Shown here: piece by piece, positions 1 to 7,973 of the stretch
How positions within the stretch are numbered: position 1 is the stretch's first letter
Layout: every line of letters starts with the position of its first letter
Assembly (NCBI GenBank): GCA_018257865.1
Contig: JAEUBA010000283.1
Coordinates: 1-13,224 of the forward strand
Origin: Stereocaulon alpinum
Lineage: Eukaryota > Ascomycota > Lecanoromycetes > Lecanorales > Stereocaulaceae
Direction: 5' to 3'
DNA length: 13,224 nucleotides
Translations under genes and position numbers: made by a program
Notes under the pieces: generated by a model
Database searches by the model: none
The model's input: only the letters and a program-made list of their open reading frames with translations
Told to the model about the DNA's origin: nothing

Positions 1-850
1 CTTAGTAAGTTCTACTTAACTTACTAGAAATATAGAAGATCGCTAGGAAGGTTTAAATTTACTATTAAAAACGACCTATAATTTAATTACTTAGTAATAA
101 TTAATATTATATACTTAGATAGCTCTACCCTCCTAGTCCTATATATAGTCGACGAGGCTACGCGTTTCTAAACCGCCCGCTTCCTTAAAGATATTTTAGC
201 GGAGACGGTCTAGGATATACTATAAGCCTACTAGATTAATACTTATATTAGACTACTAGATATACTAGTCTACGACGCTAGTAAGTAATTTATTAGTACC
301 GAATTCGCCTCTAAGGTAAAGGGGATAGTAATTAAGTTAAAATACGTCTTAGTTAAAGTATACTACTTAATTAGTTTAGTTAAATACTACTACGCACCTC
401 TTAGACGTACTTATAATATTATCTAAGAAGACCTACTATTACTAGGTAAGTAATTCGTCTTATAAATCGCTGTTAAGGTAATTAATAATATAGCTAGACC
501 TAATAGGCTAACTCCTACGCTACTTCTATTTAATATATTTCTAAAGCTTACTGAATTAGACCCTATATACCTATTAATTACGGAACGAGGTAAGGCTATT
601 AAACGCGTAATAAAAGAAGCGTTAGAATTATTAGTAAAAAGAGACGTTACTAAAGCCTTACGCCACCGTAATAGTCTATAAAGCGACGTAATTCTAAATA
701 CTCCTATTAGTAGTAATATCCTAGTCTAGCGAAAAGGTAAAGGATAGAAAGGGCCCTACTAATTACTCGCTATAGATAACTAAGCCTATATAGTTAAACT
801 TAATAGCGGCCCTATAATATTTCGAATTACCTTAGTTAAGCCGTACTTAG
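1..850 (+). pseudogene. Copia integrase relic (C-terminal half of core plus C-terminal domain)
   Basis: The frame containing V-D-E-A-T-R-F (148-168) also holds the second catalytic Asp codon GAC at 274-276 and, exactly 36 codons on, the position of the catalytic Glu at 382-384. This is the DD35E spacing of retroviral-type integrases. The Glu codon now reads AAA (Lys) after GTT, which a single TG to TA change from GTT-GAA would produce. A segment reading S-G-P-x-x-F-R and V-K-P-Y at about 805-845 resembles the conserved end of the integrase C-terminal region in fungal copia elements. The integrase would have inserted element cDNA into the genome. It is dead: it has many in-frame stops and a lost catalytic residue. 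The first catalytic Asp would lie upstream of the window. Confidence 0.8.
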
Positions 851-1588
851 TTAAATCGACTAATTAATTACTAACGCCTCCTATAGCTGAAATAGACTTT
901 CTAACTAAAGAAGCTACTACTATACGCTAAAACCCGTAGCGATAGCGATACCTATCTACCCGCTACGCCTACCTTACTAATAAGGAGTAATTAGATATTA
1001 AGCTATTAATAAAGCTTTAATTAGAAGGCGCTATTTAGTTACTAAATAGCCTATTCGTTAACTCTCGCTGAAAGGAAATCAACGGCCTTATTACTAAAGG
1101 AGTCTTTAAGATTATTAGTAAGTAGGATATACTACTAAATACTTATATCTTCGACTACCGATTCGTTAATAATATTAAGTAGGATAGTGCTATACTATTC
1201 GAAAAGTCTAGACTAGTTGTCTAAGCTTATAATAATAAAGGTAAGAAGGAGGTACTAACGTAGTCGCTAATAATTTAACGCGCTAGCTAACGCCTTATTA
1301 TCTACCTTACTATAATTCTACTATATAACCTCTACGTACGCGATATCTTATAAGCTTATATATAGTTAACGTTAGTATTAAGCTACGCCGTCTATATAAA
1401 ACCGCCGTAAGGTACTAACCTAGGAGATAATATACTAAAAGTAGTCCGCCTACTATATAGCGTCCTAGAGGTAGGGACGTATTAGTTTAAGACCTACTAT
1501 ACCTACTATACTAAGAGGCTAGGCCTTACTATCTCCTTATTCGATCCCTACTTAATATTCTCTAAGTAGGTAATTGTTAGCCTATAAA

Positions 1589-1593
1589 CTAAT
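1589..1593. repeat. 5-bp target duplication, left (ctaat)
   Basis: Pairs with ctaat at 2624-2628 around the nested LTR element. The codons here belong to the copia reverse transcriptase catalytic box. Confidence 0.75.
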
Positions 1594-1736
1594 TGTTAAC
1601 CCGGTAACTATAGGCGTAGTCTACCGCTAAACCCCTAAGGGTAAAACTTAAAATGTTCGGTACTTACTAGGGCGATACTATTAGACTGTATATAGCTTAG
1701 TAGTCTAGGGGTATAGTATACCTTAGAGCCCTAATA
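1594..1736. repeat. Left LTR of the nested small element
   Basis: This 143-bp repeat aligns without gaps to 2481-2623. By eye there are about a dozen differences. All but one (g at 1688 against c in the other copy) are C/T or G/A transitions. Several are paired changes in which one copy has CG and the other TA. It contains an internal inverted stretch, acccctaagggt. Confidence 0.85.
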
Positions 1737-1839
1737 ATTATCCCCCCCCTAGGGCGACGTCTACGGCGTCTAGTAGGGTAGAAAAATATCGTTCCCCTAT
1801 AATAAGCCCGAATATTCGGTATAAGTTAGGTTATAAGGC

Positions 1840-2250
1840 CCCTAAAGGGCGCCTTACTAGATATTATTTATACCTAAAGGACTTAGCGAAATAATAAGTT
1901 AAAGCCTATAAAGGATACTTCTAGTTAGCAGCCTCCCTAAAGGATACTTCCGCTAGGTAGTAGGCCCCTAAAGGGCTCCTCTACCGGATTATTTATACCT
2001 AAAGGACTTAGCGAAATAAGAAAGTTAAAGCCTGCGAAGGGAACTTCTAGTTAGCGGCCTCCCTAAAGGACGCTTCCGCTAGGTAGTAGGCCCCTAAAGG
2101 GCGCCCCTACCGGATTATTTATACCTAAAGGACTTAGCGAATAAAGATAGCGGCCCCTATAAAGGGCGATTCCGCTAGATAGTAGGCCCCCGTAGGGCGC
2201 TCCTACCGAGAATATTCGTACCTAAAGGACTTAGCGAATAATCGAAGCCC
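1840..2250. repeat. Tandem repeats of about 97-126 bp inside the nested LTR element
   Basis: The core tacctaaaggacttagcga occurs four times, starting at 1871, 1996, 2122 and 2219, giving unit lengths of 125, 126 and 97 bases. Each unit also carries a cctaaaggg-type near-palindrome and a ccgctaggtagtaggcccc-like block. The first two full units are the most alike and the last is shortened. Such internal tandem arrays can arise by template slippage during reverse transcription or by unequal exchange; which of these happened is not visible. Confidence 0.8.
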
Positions 2251-2480
2251 CTAAAAGGTACTCTATAGTAGGCCCTTAGCGAAAATTTATTACTACGGGC
2301 TACGCGCTGAAGCAGCGTAGTAGGGTTAGGACGGCGGGAACCCTATTAGGTCGCTTAGTAGCTAATTACAGCTACCGCCCCCTAAAAAAATCCCTTAGAA
2401 ATTACTACCTTAACGGTATTAAACCTTAGACCTTTATAATTTAGGTTAAGATTATCGAGCTTTATCGCACTAAATATACT

Positions 2481-2623
2481 TATTAACCTAGTAACTATAG
2501 GCGTAGTCTACCGCTAAACCCCTAAGGGTAAAACTTAAAATATTCGGTACTTACTAGGGCGATACTATTAGACTCTATATAGCTTAGTAGTCCGGGGGTA
2601 CGGTATACCTCGGAGCCCTAATA
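2481..2623. repeat. Right LTR of the nested small element
   Basis: Same length as the left LTR and followed directly by the ctaat target duplication. Its first bases read tattaac where the left copy has tgttaac, a TG to TA change typical of RIP. Confidence 0.85.
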
Positions 2624-2628
2624 CTAAT
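2624..2628. repeat. 5-bp target duplication, right (ctaat)
   Basis: Right-hand partner of 1589-1593. The copia frame resumes at the next base with AAC (from GAC) and continues through RNase H. Confidence 0.75.
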
Positions 2629-3488
2629 AACTCCCTATTTTGCGGAATAGCCGAATATTTGGAGCTAGAAGAGTAAGTACGCCTTAATATAGGCTTCCTA
2701 GCAAAGCTAATTAAAAAGCTAGATAATAAAAAAGACCTCTAATTTAATAGCACTACTATCTCTACTAACGGCGATATTCTAAAACTCTCGTAGTAACGGT
2801 AATATAATAAAATTAATACGATTAATACCGCCACCGCTAGCGATATTAAATCGTAATATATTAAGGAAAGAGCCTACGGTGCCTATATAGCCTCTATAAG
2901 TTAACTAGAGATAGCTTTTACGCTATTTAGGGCAGCCTAAATTACTCAGCTAGTAAAAGAAGACGCTAATTAGTTAAATAAATAGTTAAATTAGTAAAAG
3001 GAGAACTACTGCTAAGGTCTATAATTCGTTAAGCTTACTATAAAGAAGCTGAAACTACTAGTCTTTATTAACGTAACCTTCGCTAATAACGCTAACCTTA
3101 GCTCTTAGATTAGGTACGTTATTATCCTTACTAACGAGTAATAGCTAGATAAATCGACTATTAATATTAGCGGTAATATTATCTACTAGAGTAGTACTAA
3201 ATATAAAAGAGTTATAAGATTAGTACTAGCTTTAGAGCTATATATAATAGTAGTAGGGTTTAATATTACTACTACCCTATAATCTACTATTAAGGGTATT
3301 ACTTAGTTAAAGATACCGCTAATTCTATATACCGACTCCTACTCCCTATACGACTGTATTATACGCCTTAGTACTACCGCTGAGAAACGACTAATAATCG
3401 ATATAATAGGGCTACGGTAGTCCTATAAGAGGAGGGAGATTAATAAGGTACGGTAGATTAATAGTAATTATAACCTAGTAGACGCTAT

Positions 3489-3500
3489 AACTAAGGAGCG
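3489..3500. repeat. 12-bp target duplication of LINE insertion, left
   Basis: aactaaggagcg, repeated at 3920-3931. It encodes T-K-E of the copia C-terminus in both copies. One base of uncertainty exists at the left edge because of RIP. Confidence 0.75.
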
Positions 3501-3919
3501 GCTGCGAGATAGCTAGTTAGGTTAGGACTCCTAACGCAGTATCGACTTACTAGGGAACAGCTCTCCTAGTCTAAACTCCCTATTAGAGTAGAACTGGTAA
3601 TAAAAACCCTAAAGATAAAGAAGCCTAAGCGTAAGTAGAAGCTAAAGGCGGCGGAGCTACCGGAGTATTATAGGGCCTATTAGGGTAATAGAGATTATTA
3701 TTACTAGTATTATAGAGCCTAGCGGTAAGGTTAGATAGGCAGAGTAGAATAATAAGTAAGCTAATAAGCGAAAGTTTTTAGCTAGAAGGGGTAACTCTAA
3801 AAAGGTTTCTTTCGCGTCTAGAGGGCCTTTAACCCCCCTAGATTTCCTAATAATATAAGAGAACACCCTTATTAGTATATATAGATACTAGAATAGGCGT
3901 ATAAATCAATTAATTAATC
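3501..3919 (+). mobile_element. 5'-truncated LINE tail inserted in copia RNase H region
   Basis: This 419-bp segment matches the reverse complement of about 8613-9037, the 3' end of the LINE on the right, base for base apart from RIP-type transitions. It ends in a taat-type simple-repeat tail like that copy. The 12-mer aactaaggagcg flanks it at 3489-3500 and 3920-3931, as expected of a target duplication from target-primed reverse transcription. Removal rejoins the copia frame. The body holds no intact gene; a 69-codon open stretch on the minus strand (3657-3866) is fortuitous in non-coding LINE sequence. Confidence 0.85.
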
Positions 3920-3931
3920 AACTAAGGAGCG
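3920..3931. repeat. 12-bp target duplication of LINE insertion, right
   Basis: Second copy of aactaaggagcg, lying directly after the LINE tail. Copia coding resumes from it. Confidence 0.75.
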
Positions 3932-4510
3932 CTACTACTAGGCGTTAAAGCAATTAGTAGATAGTAATACTATTAAGTTAAAGATAAATACTTAAGTAGA
4001 AAGAGAAGCTATAATCTAACTAATTAGATTATAATATTACTTAGCCTTATAGGCCCGTTTCTATACTAGCTAATTACTAGATTTAGCGTTAATTAGCACT
4101 ATTTTTTCGACTTTCTAAAACTTTACTAGTATCGGAATAATATTACTCCGCTCCGTAATAAGCGGCTTAGCGCCTGCTCTTAGATAAAACACTATAGCTT
4201 AGCTAACTAGATTTAATCAATCCCTAGTTTACTAAGCCTAATAGACACCCTGCGAATTAGGTTATTTAGGGTAGGTAATAGGGGATTAAGCTACTTACTA
4301 ATTAATACTACCTAGGCTAGCAGCTAGGTTCTACCGATAAGAAAAAAAGAAATTATATTATAACGATATATAACGGAGCTACTATATTATATCTTATGTC
4401 GGTTATATTAGAGCTATCTATCTATATATAGAGCTCCTTTTATAAGTAAGAGTAAGGAGAATATAAGTTACGCGATTAGTAATTATAAATATTTTATCTT
4501 AGATTTATCT

Positions 4511-5020
4511 AACTCACCCTAATAATTGGCTATTATTGAATAGAAAATACTTTAGTATATACTAGTATAGCTAACGTTACTTATACCTAAAGACTAGTAG
4601 GAAGTAGCGAAGTCTAAGTAGTAGAAAAGTAATAAGGGTAGTTTAAGCTAAGATAGAGGAAGCTATTTTAGGCTCCTATTTACTACGCCCCTATACTACC
4701 CTATAATTCTTTATCTTACTTCCTTACTATTCCCTCCTACTCCCTCTATACTCCCCTATACTCCCTTACTACTCTCTCTTACTCCCTTTATACTCCCTCT
4801 AAAGTAGCCTTACTCTCTTTCCTAATTAAAAGCGGTAATCTTAAATCCTAAGTTCGAGGTGTATATAATAGTATATATAGAGTTTCCCTAAACTTAGTAT
4901 AATATATAATTATTAGCTAACTAAGGTACCGTTACTTTACTCTTATACTAGAGCTGATTCTGTGCTATTACTCCCTTAATACTTCCCCCTACTTCCCCCT
5001 GCTCCCTCTATACTCCCTAT
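4511..5020. other. Unassigned AT-rich and low-complexity stretch, no gene
   Basis: No open frame of note is present. RIP-like composition (TA-rich, few CA or TG) fades out between about 4950 and 5040, where normal sequence begins. Part of the left end may still belong to the copia 3' LTR. The rest is mainly pyrimidine-rich repeats, listed separately, and AT-rich sequence. Confidence 0.5.
4716..4802 (+). repeat. Degenerate pyrimidine-rich minisatellite (tactccct type)
   Basis: The motif actccc recurs five times in about 65 bases, spaced by ctata- or tt-rich linkers. The + strand is almost entirely C, T and A with almost no G. A related stretch follows at 4970-5022. Its origin is unclear; it could be decayed simple repeat or the edge of another transposon. 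Confidence 0.6.
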
Positions 5021-5022
5021 GA
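4970..5022 (+). repeat. Second block of the actccc/cttcccc minisatellite
   Basis: Same kind of unit as 4716-4802 (ttactccct, tacttccccct, ctccctctatactccct). It ends abruptly at atgataaagctgatg, the first sequence with ordinary TG use, so it marks the left edge of the gene island. Confidence 0.55.
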
Positions 5023-5080
5023 TAAAGCTGATGAAAAACTGATAAGATATAAATTTGATTGCGGGAATAACCTCTCGAAG

Positions 5081-5934
5081 CTAGACTTGCATGTGGCGTT
5101 TCATCGGGGCATCGTGAGTCCCTTGGAAGAGGCTTGATGTATAAGACATGACCAAATGAAACCGCCAATAAGCTATATCCTCGGACACAAACTTCAGCTT
5201 GCAAGCATAACAATGTGGATCAAGAACATAGAAGAGAGACCGCTCGAAGAAGGCTTTAGATAGCCAGGGGCGTTGGGAGATGTACAGCTAGGGGAGCTAA
5301 TTTCACCTTACCAGTCAGGCCCTCCCCCCCTGAATCTGTCATATTCCATGAGTAAATAAGCAGCTCAGAAGCATGGGTGTCTGATGGAGTATGATAATCA
5401 GCGCTCGCACTTGAGACAACACTGTTAATGACTGAAGATAATGTTGTGGTAACTGAAGTAGAAGGAAGTGTTAAAGTATAATCTTGGCATTTCTCCGAAT
5501 TTAAGAGCTGCGATTTCGGAAATAACACCCCTTGCATATCTACTTCTTCCTCCGAATGTTCACAAACATTCAGATCATCCTCTTATATATCATCTAGACA
5601 GGTCTCACACGTATAATACATGGTATGTTTCATTAAGGAAATGTATCTTCAAAGCTCGTACATACGAGCCTGCACACATGAATCAAGACCCAAACAATTC
5701 GTCCAACGCAGGCGCTGTTAATTGTCCAAAAACAAAAGCAATGCTTTTGCCTCATATCATTAGACTCCAGTATTGAAATTGTTAAAGCAGGACTCTTAAG
5801 ATTATTGGTAAGCTAAACTCATTGGGGTGATTTGCATGTTTTGACATACCTTCCATCCACCATTTCAGCCGATATCCCAGCAGCCTCTCTATCCAGAATT
5901 CCCCTTTTTCAGCATTCAGCAGGAAACGTGATCT
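5081..5934 (-). pseudogene. Possible fragmentary gene with Cys2-His2-like segment; model unresolved
   Basis: Three open stretches on the minus strand suggest exons or remains of a gene, but I could not join them in phase. First, 5934-5850 codes 28 residues, ending in a W-W-M-E stretch just before a good donor (gtatgtc at 5849). Second, a frame containing 5537-5256 can be extended upstream to about 5575, rich in Ser/Thr and with an acidic E-E-E start. Third, 5287-5081 follows a plausible intron end (CTGAC at 5318-5314, cccctag acceptor) and codes 68 residues, with H-C-Y-A-C-K followed by spaced His residues and K-R-H-M before a stop. That spacing resembles a zinc-binding finger but is not a clean C2H2 match. 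I recognise no family. These could be chance open frames in the 3' region of the ankyrin gene. Confidence 0.25.
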
Positions 5935-6030
5935 TCAGGCGCAAAATACCTGTCGTGCAGTCATAAACTCATCAATCGCATACACTCAAAACCGGATTAC
6001 TAATCGCTACCCCTTCAAAGAGACCTTCGG

Positions 6031-7973
6031 CTATGACCGACTCGATCGTCTATTCTCCGGCCTCTTACTCTTGCCCCCACTTCTCAAGTCTTCTTTCGCA
6101 GTTTCGAGCGGTCTCTTCCATCCATTCTCCTCCAACAAGATGCCGATCTCCCTCGAAATGTCATGAGGTGGCGGCCACTCGAAATCGCCAAAATCCGCCT
6201 TCTTCTCTATCAATAATTCGACGATCTCGTATTTCCGGTTCTTCATTGCGTGATATGCAGGCGGAAGTCCCTTTGAGTCTCGAGCGTTGATGTCGGCGTT
6301 GTGCGCTATGAGCGTCTCGGCTAACTTTAACATACCAAAGCGCACACAGTCATGGAGAGGGGTACGGCCGGCTTTGTCGCGCGCGTTCACGAGGTTGTTG
6401 TGTAATTCGGAGATAGAGTAGAGTTGCTGGGGGTTTGGGGGTTCAAGGAGGAAAGGTATGACTGTGTGGGCGGACGGGCGCTTGATAGCGAGGTGAAGAG
6501 CTGTTTGGTCTGTATTGTCTCTGGCGCTGGGGTCTGCGCCTTTCCGTAGGAAAATATTAACGGCGTCAACTTTACCTAGAGATGCGGCGAGTAGTAGGGG
6601 GGTTTTCTCGGTTGCGTCCCGTTCTTCCAAAGTGGCGCCATTTTCAATGAGCCATTCAATGGTCCGGTTATCATTCTTTGGGATACAATGTAGCAGTTCC
6701 ATTCCCTTCCTTCTAGCTTGCGGATCAGACCCCCCTAGATCTGGCTTGATGTGAGTGTCGGCAAACGATTTTGAGCGGTCGTTGCTTCTCCTAGTCTCAG
6801 AAGAGCGACTCTTCCTTCTTGCAAACGGAGAACGGTTGGATGTCTGCGAAGAGCCAAACTCAGAAGTCGATCGCGTCATCATAGAGGTGGATGATTCAGC
6901 TGAGAAGCTTGATGTACGAGACTGAGTCGAGGATGATGATATCGTAGGGCGCAGAGGATTGGCAGAATCAGTTTCTGTTGGGTCTATACCAGGGGAAGAC
7001 GGCCTCCTTAGTCGTCCATGATCCATCGCATAGCCTCCGAATGAACCCGCAGCCCACTTGGAAGAACCAATCGAGGTCGACGAATTGAGTGAGTTACCAG
7101 GACTTGTAGATTCCTTTGTGAGGACTGGGGAACCGCTATCGGCCACGCTGTTTTTCAGCCAGACCGCGAATATCCTTTCGAAGAACTGGTGCAGAGCTGG
7201 ATCATCTTCATCCGAAAAGGCTGCATGTCCTTCGGCTTCATTATCATCAGGCTGTGGCACATGGGTAGCTTCTGTGTCTTGCCGAGTCAGACCTCGCTGC
7301 GGGCCAGCAAGCCCCTGAAGCATTGCGAACATCTTGCGGTTGGAGGCAAGGACCGCGACGAATCCCTTTGCCATGACTTGCCGTGTGCTTTCTAAACTTC
7401 GGCTGAGGCAAAGTCAGACACACCGCGTGCCATCAAGAGTTGGGAAGGTATGTCAACTAACCCATGTAAAATCTGGATGAGAAGTTGCAGCGAAAGCTGG
7501 TGGCTTTCAATGGATTTTGCGATCCTCGCAAACGTTGGAGCGGCAGTCTGCTGTCTCCATCTCCGAAGAACGGACCCTGCGATTGTGTGTCTCTTCACTA
7601 GAAGCTTCAAGAGCTCTTCTTCAAATTCCTCAAGATCGTCTTTGCACCGACTTGTTGCATCGTTCACGAGAGTCCGTATATTATCGTGGCCTGACTCGCC
7701 AGGCAGAGCAGACCCCTGCTCCTCTTGAGGCCCGTATGCATTCTTGACTTCTTTGATGATGGCACCGAGAGTATCTGCTTTATCTTCCAGCTGCTGTACA
7801 TCTTCATCCTGGCTCTTTATCTTCACTATGAGCTTCTTGACTTTCACAGAGAGATACCAGGCTGTTTGGACGATTGTTATGACGCTTGCTAGAAAGATGG
7901 GTCAGTATATATATCCCTTTTGATACACAATAGATAAGATTGGTGCCATACCAGCGGCACTGATTCCGTCCAT
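6031..7973 (-). CDS. STAND-type N-terminal domain plus ankyrin-repeat protein, NLR-like without NACHT
   Basis: Three exons, 7973-7952, 7888-7462 and 7402-6031, join to 1,821 nt (606 residues plus TAG). The start ATG has A at -3 and G at +4. The protein opens M-D-G-I-S-A-A-A-S-V-I, the usual start of the fungal N-terminal domain of STAND proteins. Predicted helices lie at about 22-60, 88-104 and 114-149, and the domain runs to about 190. Residues 247-364 are Ser/Arg-rich and probably disordered. Ankyrin repeats lie at about 380-413 (divergent), 414-446, 447-493 (with an insertion), 494-526 (T-P-L-H, best match) and 527-554; the tail is basic. No P-loop, Walker B or NACHT motif is visible. In related proteins this N-terminal domain is a signalling module in heterokaryon-incompatibility or immune-like receptors and ankyrins sense ligands or partners; the role here is inferred. 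No signal peptide is seen, so it is probably intracellular. The second splice is inferred from phase and motif. Confidence 0.85.
7403..7461 (-). other. Intron 2 of the ankyrin gene, 59 nt (inferred)
   Basis: GTTAGT donor, CTGAC near the 3' end and CCTCAG acceptor. It joins exon 2 (ending in phase 2) to the open frame that continues through R-S-L-E-S-T-R-Q-V and M-A-K-G-F. Without it exon 2 runs to a TAG at 7392 and the ankyrin part would start at an internal Met (7374). An alternative TTTAG acceptor 11 nt downstream breaks the frame. The chosen pair is the only one I found that keeps phase with standard signals. Confidence 0.7.
7889..7951 (-). other. Intron 1 of the ankyrin gene, 63 nt
   Basis: GTATGG donor, CTGAC branch point 15 nt before the acceptor and CTAG acceptor. 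It splits an Ala codon (G/CA). Splicing joins the short first exon of seven codons to a frame that continues through the conserved Ala-Ser-Val-Ile segment. Reading through gives a stop within 17 codons. Confidence 0.88.

Larger units (their letters stand above)
1594..2623. mobile_element. Small non-autonomous LTR retrotransposon (TRIM-like) nested in copia RT
   Basis: Two direct repeats of 143 bp (1594-1736 and 2481-2623) enclose 744 bp with no coding capacity in any frame. The left repeat begins tgttaac and both end ccctaata, which fits TG...CA LTR ends after RIP of the final CA. The pentamer ctaat lies immediately outside on both sides (1589-1593 and 2624-2628), a 5-bp target duplication as integrase makes. 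Removing the insert plus one duplication restores the copia reading frame. Short LTRs, a short interior and absence of genes fit terminal-repeat retrotransposons in miniature, though this one is longer than typical. It must have depended on another element's enzymes. No primer-binding site or polypurine tract could be assigned. The family is not one I recognise. Confidence 0.8.
1060..4012 (+). pseudogene. Copia reverse transcriptase and RNase H relic, split by two insertions
   Basis: The frame reads K-E-I-N-G-L-I at about 1072-1092, a motif preceding the RVT_2-type reverse transcriptase of fungal copia elements. V-Y-I-K-P-P follows at 1390-1407 and the catalytic Q-T-D-D box at 1585-1593 plus 2629-2631. 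That box now reads stop-T-N-N, every change being CA to TA or TG to TA. After the inserted LTR element the same frame continues into RNase H. There the first catalytic Asp (3070-3072) is now AAC (Asn), while the Asp in T-D-S-Y-S-L (3334-3336) is kept. The C-terminal T-K-E motif is at 3490-3498 and, after the LINE insertion, is repeated at 3921 and read on to about 4012. The enzyme copied element RNA to DNA; it is now inactive. Confidence 0.82.
1..4510 (+). mobile_element. RIP-degraded Ty1/copia-type retrotransposon, 5' part outside window
   Basis: Read on the + strand, the conceptual translation follows the order integrase, reverse transcriptase, RNase H, which is the Ty1/copia (Pseudoviridae-like) order. 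Stops occur every few codons and nearly all can be explained by CA to TA or TG to TA changes. The element begins before base 1, and the reading frame ends near 4012. It is interrupted by a small LTR element (1594-2623) and a LINE fragment (3501-3919); the copia frame resumes after each one and matching target duplications flank each one. The 3' boundary is uncertain. A purine run at 4337-4351 could be the polypurine tract and the sequence to about 4510 the 3' LTR, but no 5' LTR lies in the window to compare. It is not functional. The class assignment is confident; the ends are not. Confidence 0.85.

Noticed and set aside
3657..3866. 69-codon open frame on the minus strand
   Set aside because: It lies wholly within the LINE 3' segment, is TA-rich, and the homologous stretch on the right has no matching open frame in a conserved phase.
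1..4500. AT-rich satellite or centromeric DNA
   Set aside because: The composition is explained by RIP of recognisable coding transposons and there is no higher-order tandem array apart from the one in the nested LTR element.
4337..4510. Copia 3' LTR with polypurine tract
   Set aside because: A purine run and a palindrome (gagctatctatc...tagagctc) are suggestive, but there is no 5' LTR in the window and no terminal motif that sets the ends, so it is not listed as a feature of its own.
4848..4875. gttcgaggt resembling a tRNA-type B box, possible SINE or tRNA relic
   Set aside because: No A box, anticodon stem or acceptor stem could be found at proper spacing.
4989..5213. 74-codon minus-strand frame starting at 5213
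   Set aside because: It runs into the low-complexity block and overlaps, in another phase, the segment with the Cys/His spacing. Neither is certain, but this frame has no motif.
5468..5776. 102-codon open frame on the + strand
   Set aside because: It shows no recognisable domain, overlaps the minus-strand candidate exons and has no intron or start context that stands out. It is probably a chance frame in single-copy DNA.
6387..6569. 60-codon minus-strand frame inside the ankyrin region
   Set aside because: It is an out-of-phase frame within exon 3, whose own frame encodes ankyrin repeats.
6033..7395. Several + strand open frames of 68-92 codons across the ankyrin gene
   Set aside because: They are shadows of the minus-strand exons, which carry the clear domains.
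7450..7747. Two + strand open frames opposite exon 2
   Set aside because: They are antisense to the N-terminal domain exon and have no independent support.
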